From assembly GCA_009801015.1 (NCBI GenBank), contig VHZZ01010178.1, positions 1 to 20,360 of the forward strand: DNA of 20,360 nt, given 5' to 3'. The position numbers and the translations under genes were made by a program. Source of the DNA: Silene noctiflora (lineage: Eukaryota; Streptophyta; Magnoliopsida; Caryophyllales; Caryophyllaceae). Positions 17,579 through 20,360 of this stretch are shown here, piece by piece (the first letter of the stretch is position 1; every line of letters starts with the position of its first letter). The notes below the pieces were generated by a model that saw nothing but the letters and a program-made list of their open reading frames with translations, was not told the DNA's origin and made no database searches.

Positions 17579-18274
17579 AATTGATGAAAACATTATTTAA
17601 TGTTAAACTTTTTAAATTTAATACCTTATCATATTTTTTTTAAAATTTAATACCTTAATGTGCACTCCATTCACATTTTGGTACCTTGGGTGGATTCAGG
17701 CGAAAAAAATAGGTGAAATACTCAGTTTGCCCTTAACTTTATAAACCCTCTTACAACACACAACTCACAACTCACAACTCACAACTCACTCATCCCTTTC
17801 TCGGTAAAAACAACCCTAAATACCAATTTTCCCGCAAATTTATGAGCGCTAATTATATATTAACACCAATATTTAACATTACCAAAAATTAAATTGAAAA
17901 TTGAAACGAAATAGATAGAAATTAAAAGATTGAATGAAGGAAACATAATTACCTTAAGAAGAAGAAGATACAAAGGAAGAGGCTTGTAGTTGAAATGGTG
18001 AGAGAGTCCGAATAAAATAGAGTTATAAGAGGCTTGTAGTTTATAAGAGGGAAGGGAAGAGGCTAAAAATAGTGTAAGGGTATAATGAGGATAAAATATG
18101 AAGTTTGGAGGGAAACTTAAAAAATGGTAGAAATATTCTCTTTTTTTTTTTACCCGAATCTATTAAGGTACCAAAATGTAAACGGAACGCACATCAAGGT
18201 ATTAAGTTTTGAAAAACATTTGATAAGCTATCAAATTTTAAAAAGTGCAACATTAAAGGGTGTTTTCATCAATT
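17579..18274. mobile_element. Long-armed inverted-repeat element (696 bp)
   Basis: The left arm (17579 to about 17715) and the reverse complement of the right arm (about 18145-18274) align over some 125 bases, both starting AATTGATGAAAACA and sharing TTAATACCTTnATGTGC and ACATTTTGGTACCTT. The middle has no coding sequence and contains a 7-bp satellite. No target duplication was found, so the class (foldback or long-TIR Mutator-like) is open. Confidence 0.7.
17759..17789 (+). repeat. Microsatellite (CACAACT)x4
   Basis: Four exact 7-bp copies plus CAC, inside the long-armed inverted-repeat element. Confidence 0.9.
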
Positions 18275-18578
18275 GATCTTTGAAAATTCTCATTTATAAC
18301 CAAGTTTGGTGCTACTCCACTCTACTTTTATGTTTTGATTTGATCCAGGCCATGTAATATGAAAGCTCTCTATAAACGGTGTTTAGCGCTTATGCATATA
18401 AATTCCCTTTCAATGGGTCTTGATGATTTCGAGTGTGGTTTGAGAGAGAGATATGTTATATCATGCCCCCTATTTTACTTGTTACGCGCCATATTTTTAA
18501 ATTTATTCAAGTTTGCCCTTATATCTAAAGTAACTTTAATAAAAAGTAATTATTATTTTATCGTAAAAGTGTTTCTGA
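18275..18578. other. AT-rich spacer, no gene
   Basis: Only a chance 79-codon frame (18359-18598) with no recognisable domain. It ends in AT-rich repeat DNA. Confidence 0.5.
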
Positions 18579-18760
18579 GACGGTTTTATAATAATTGATT
18601 TATCGTAATTGATTTTGTGTGACGGTTTCTATTATAACTAGTTTACGGTTTATCCTTATTGATTTTTTTTGTGCGACGGTTTCTATTATAACCGATTTAC
18701 GGTTATCGTTATTGAATTTTTGAGACGGTTTTTTAATAAACAATTGTAATATGTAGACGG
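18579..18760 (+). repeat. Degenerate tandem repeats around GACGGTTT
   Basis: GACGGTT-type cores occur at 18579, 18621, 18675 and 18723 (spacing 42, 54, 48), with a weaker GACGG at 18756. The two middle units share TTCTATTATAAC and TTTACGGTT, followed by TTATTGA. The minus-strand open frame here reads the repeats twice and is not a gene. Confidence 0.7.
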
Positions 18761-19434
18761 TCCTAAAAATATGTACTTTTTTACAATTTACTCTTTTACT
18801 CATATTCACCCATCTTCTTTTCTTATTCATCCTACCTCTTTTACCACAAGAACAACAACAACTTCAATTTGAACAAAAATAACAAGATCTAATTAGACAC
18901 AATTATAACAATCAATCAAAACAACTTGAAGATCTAATAAGGTATGCATCTTTCTTAATTATGTTATGTTAACTTTGTTTTCTAATTAGATTAGATTATA
19001 ATTCAAGTTAGAGTAGTTTTGTTAGGTTGATTTAGCGGCAATTAGGGTTGAATAATTGTTATTTAGATCCAATTAGGGTTTATGTTCCGTTAATTTGCCC
19101 TCTTTGTTCATTTGGTTATCACAAATTAAAAAAATGTTCAAGTCGTGTGAATAACACGACGACATGGTGGTGAAGACGTGTGAAATACACGGTGGGTCCG
19201 TGGTCATGCCGCACAAGTTACACGCCAGGTCCGTGGTCTGGCCGCATGACTTACACGTCCGCACCATGGTCATGCCGCGTCACCTACACGATATCACCGT
19301 GGCCTAGCCGCGTCACCTACACGACTTCACCGTATCTTAGCCGCGTCACCTACACGACATGACCCTTTTTGCGTATTTTTTTTCTTTTTTTCGTATAGAT
19401 TTGAATTCCTTTTTTTTTTTTTTCATTTATGCAG
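18761..19434 (+). other. 5' region of the PMD pseudogene: possible leader exon and intron
   Basis: About 18780-18940 is A/C-rich like a 5' leader and ends TCTAATAAG|GTATGC, a possible donor. A pyrimidine-rich tract (19379-19430) then ends in TTTATGCAG (19434) directly before ATG at 19435, a good acceptor. This suggests a former intron-containing 5' UTR, with the minisatellite inside the intron. It is inferred from splice-like signals only. Confidence 0.35.
19186..19365 (+). repeat. 33-bp minisatellite, five units plus a partial
   Basis: Units begin TACACG at 19186, 19219, 19252, 19285, 19318 and a partial at 19351. They share CCGTGGTC.TGCCGC(G)TCACC with more divergence in the first two. The unit length is a multiple of three, so one frame reads as 11-residue repeats (YTxxPWxxRxT). 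That frame has no ATG and lies in the presumed intron. A related, less regular copy precedes it (about 19143-19185). Confidence 0.88.
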
Positions 19435-20239
19435 ATGTCTACTGATGATGATCGTCGAAGTAAACTTCATGCTTCTTTTTGACTTAAAAAGGTTAATATC
19501 AAGGTTGAAAATACTAGTTTTAGGTTCAAATGAAGTGCCCATGCCTATTCAACCATATTTCTTTGCCGAGGAGTACGCCGAGTACGAGAGAGGGAGGAGG
19601 AGTTGCAATCCGGGGACGATGTAGGTAATGAGTAGGGGGTGAATGAGGAAATGATTGAGGAGGTGGCGGCTAATGTGGAGGTTACCTCTACATTACAGGT
19701 TAGGAGGGGGAAGGGTGGTAGATTCGTTACCATGGCCGAGGGGTCTAGTAGTAGTTCGGGGATTGAGCGTAAGAGAAAATAAAGAGCTAGAGGGAAGGAT
19801 AGTAGTTGGTTGTTGAAAGGCCCTGCACCTCGAGGTCCTTTGGTGCACGATGTGATTTTGAGTTTTATGGGTCACATAACTTATCATTTGTGTAGTAATC
19901 CCGAGGCGGGGCGTAAGGTGTTGACCAAGTACACTAGGGATCGATCGCTAAGGGATATTTGTAAGTGGAAGTTGGGTAGGGATGCTCGGAGCCTAGTTGA
20001 TGATTCGAGGCTTAGTCACTTGACGGACCTTATGCACAAAAACTTGAACATACCCTTGTTGTGCGCTTTTATTGAGAGGTGGCAACCGGATACAAACACA
20101 TTCCACATGCCATAGGGTGAGATGACGATTTTGTTGCATGATGTTAAGGAGATTATTGACATTTCCATCAATGGGCTTCCATGTAACATCCCGCCCTCTG
20201 ATTTGGCATATCCATTGATTGGCATGAGTGAGTTGTTAG
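19435..20239 (+). pseudogene. Plant mobile domain (PMD/MAIN-like) pseudogene, 3' truncated
   Basis: One frame carries a plant mobile domain (PF10536 type): LLKGPAPRGPLVHD (about 19810-19850), SRLSHLTDLMHKNLNIPLL, then ERWQPDTNTFHMP (to 20112), continuing after a stop with GEMTILLHDV and IDISINGLP. Such domains occur in MAIN-like nuclear proteins and in transposon-captured genes. The frame is closed by stops at 19480 (TGA), 19633 (TAG), 19780 (TAA) and 20113 (TAG); the last sits where family members usually have an aromatic residue, one base from TGG. At about 19541-19600 another frame (PYFFAEEYAEYER) may be the original one, implying a frameshift. The start ATG at 19435 follows a splice-acceptor-like CAG. 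Similarity ends near GMSELL (about 20235), where other DNA begins. Confidence 0.75.
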
Positions 20240-20360
20240 TGTTGGAGTATGTGTCCTCGACAATAAGTGCGATCACATGATTTAATTATCATTATTAAAT
20301 CTCACAATAAGAATACGTAAGGGATGATTCATTTATATATATAGTCAACTGATCCACATT
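20240..20360 (+). mobile_element. Possible LTR start interrupting the PMD pseudogene
   Basis: From TGTTGGAGTATGTGTCCTC (20240) the sequence changes from coding-like to AT-rich, ending the PMD similarity. TGTTGGAG-type starts are common in Ty1/copia LTRs. The element would continue past the window, so neither the other end nor a target duplication can be checked. Confidence 0.3.

Noticed and set aside
17759..17789. CRISPR-like array
   Set aside because: The repeats here and elsewhere in the window are contiguous tandem units without unique spacers, in a plant genome.
18600..18830. Minus-strand 76-codon frame with internally repeated peptide
   Set aside because: The peptide repetition follows directly from the degenerate GACGGTTT DNA repeats; no start context or domain.

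Overview
This is a nuclear window from a flowering plant, most likely a eudicot. The evidence is one gene with ten exons and GT-AG introns, surrounded by layered plant transposable elements: LTR retrotransposons, a Helitron end, Stowaway-, hAT- and Mutator-like MITEs, and two tRNA-derived SINEs. Recurrent TACTCCGTA-type motifs and an LTR full of palindromic ACTCGnCCGAGT motifs would fit Caryophyllales, but that placement is an impression and was not tested. There is no sign of a bacterial, plasmid or viral genome.

Layout. 1-252 is the 3' end of a Helitron (GC-rich hairpin followed by CTAG|T). 253-1505 is noncoding sequence that looks like the 3' internal part of a Ty3/gypsy element, whose 3' LTR is 1506-3616. 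A single N at 1587 flanked by a perfect 23-bp duplication marks an assembly join. That element abuts, and probably interrupts, a second gypsy LTR on the minus strand (3617-4481), which keeps the last part of its internal region to about 4740. About 4741-5660 is a decayed Ty1/copia 3' region with three related 70-bp blocks. 5776-6033 is a complete Stowaway-like MITE. 6036-8115 is AT-rich intergenic DNA with further inverted-repeat relics.

The one intact gene is 8116-15827 (+). Its ten exons join in frame to a 603-residue protein of the anthranilate phosphoribosyltransferase-like (TrpD, glycosyltransferase family 3) family, resembling the plant type represented by Arabidopsis At1g70570. The N-terminus looks plastid-targeted. 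The usual PRPP-binding glycine motif and KHGNR motif of true TrpD are not present in canonical form, and the N-terminal helical module seems to be present twice, so a catalytic role in tryptophan synthesis should not be assumed. Its long introns carry transposons, including a hAT MITE nested inside a Stowaway MITE in intron 1, with both target-site duplications readable.

Downstream, 16553-17261 holds two tRNA-derived SINEs in opposite orientation. 17356-17499 is a small Mutator-like MITE with a strong hairpin, 17579-18274 a long-armed inverted-repeat element, 18579-18760 a degenerate repeat cluster and 19186-19365 a 33-bp minisatellite. 19435-20239 is a decayed plant mobile domain (PMD/MAIN-like) pseudogene with several in-frame stops, probably interrupted at its 3' end by another insertion. 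No new multi-gene system is visible. The most interesting items are the divergent TrpD-like protein and the readable transposon nesting.
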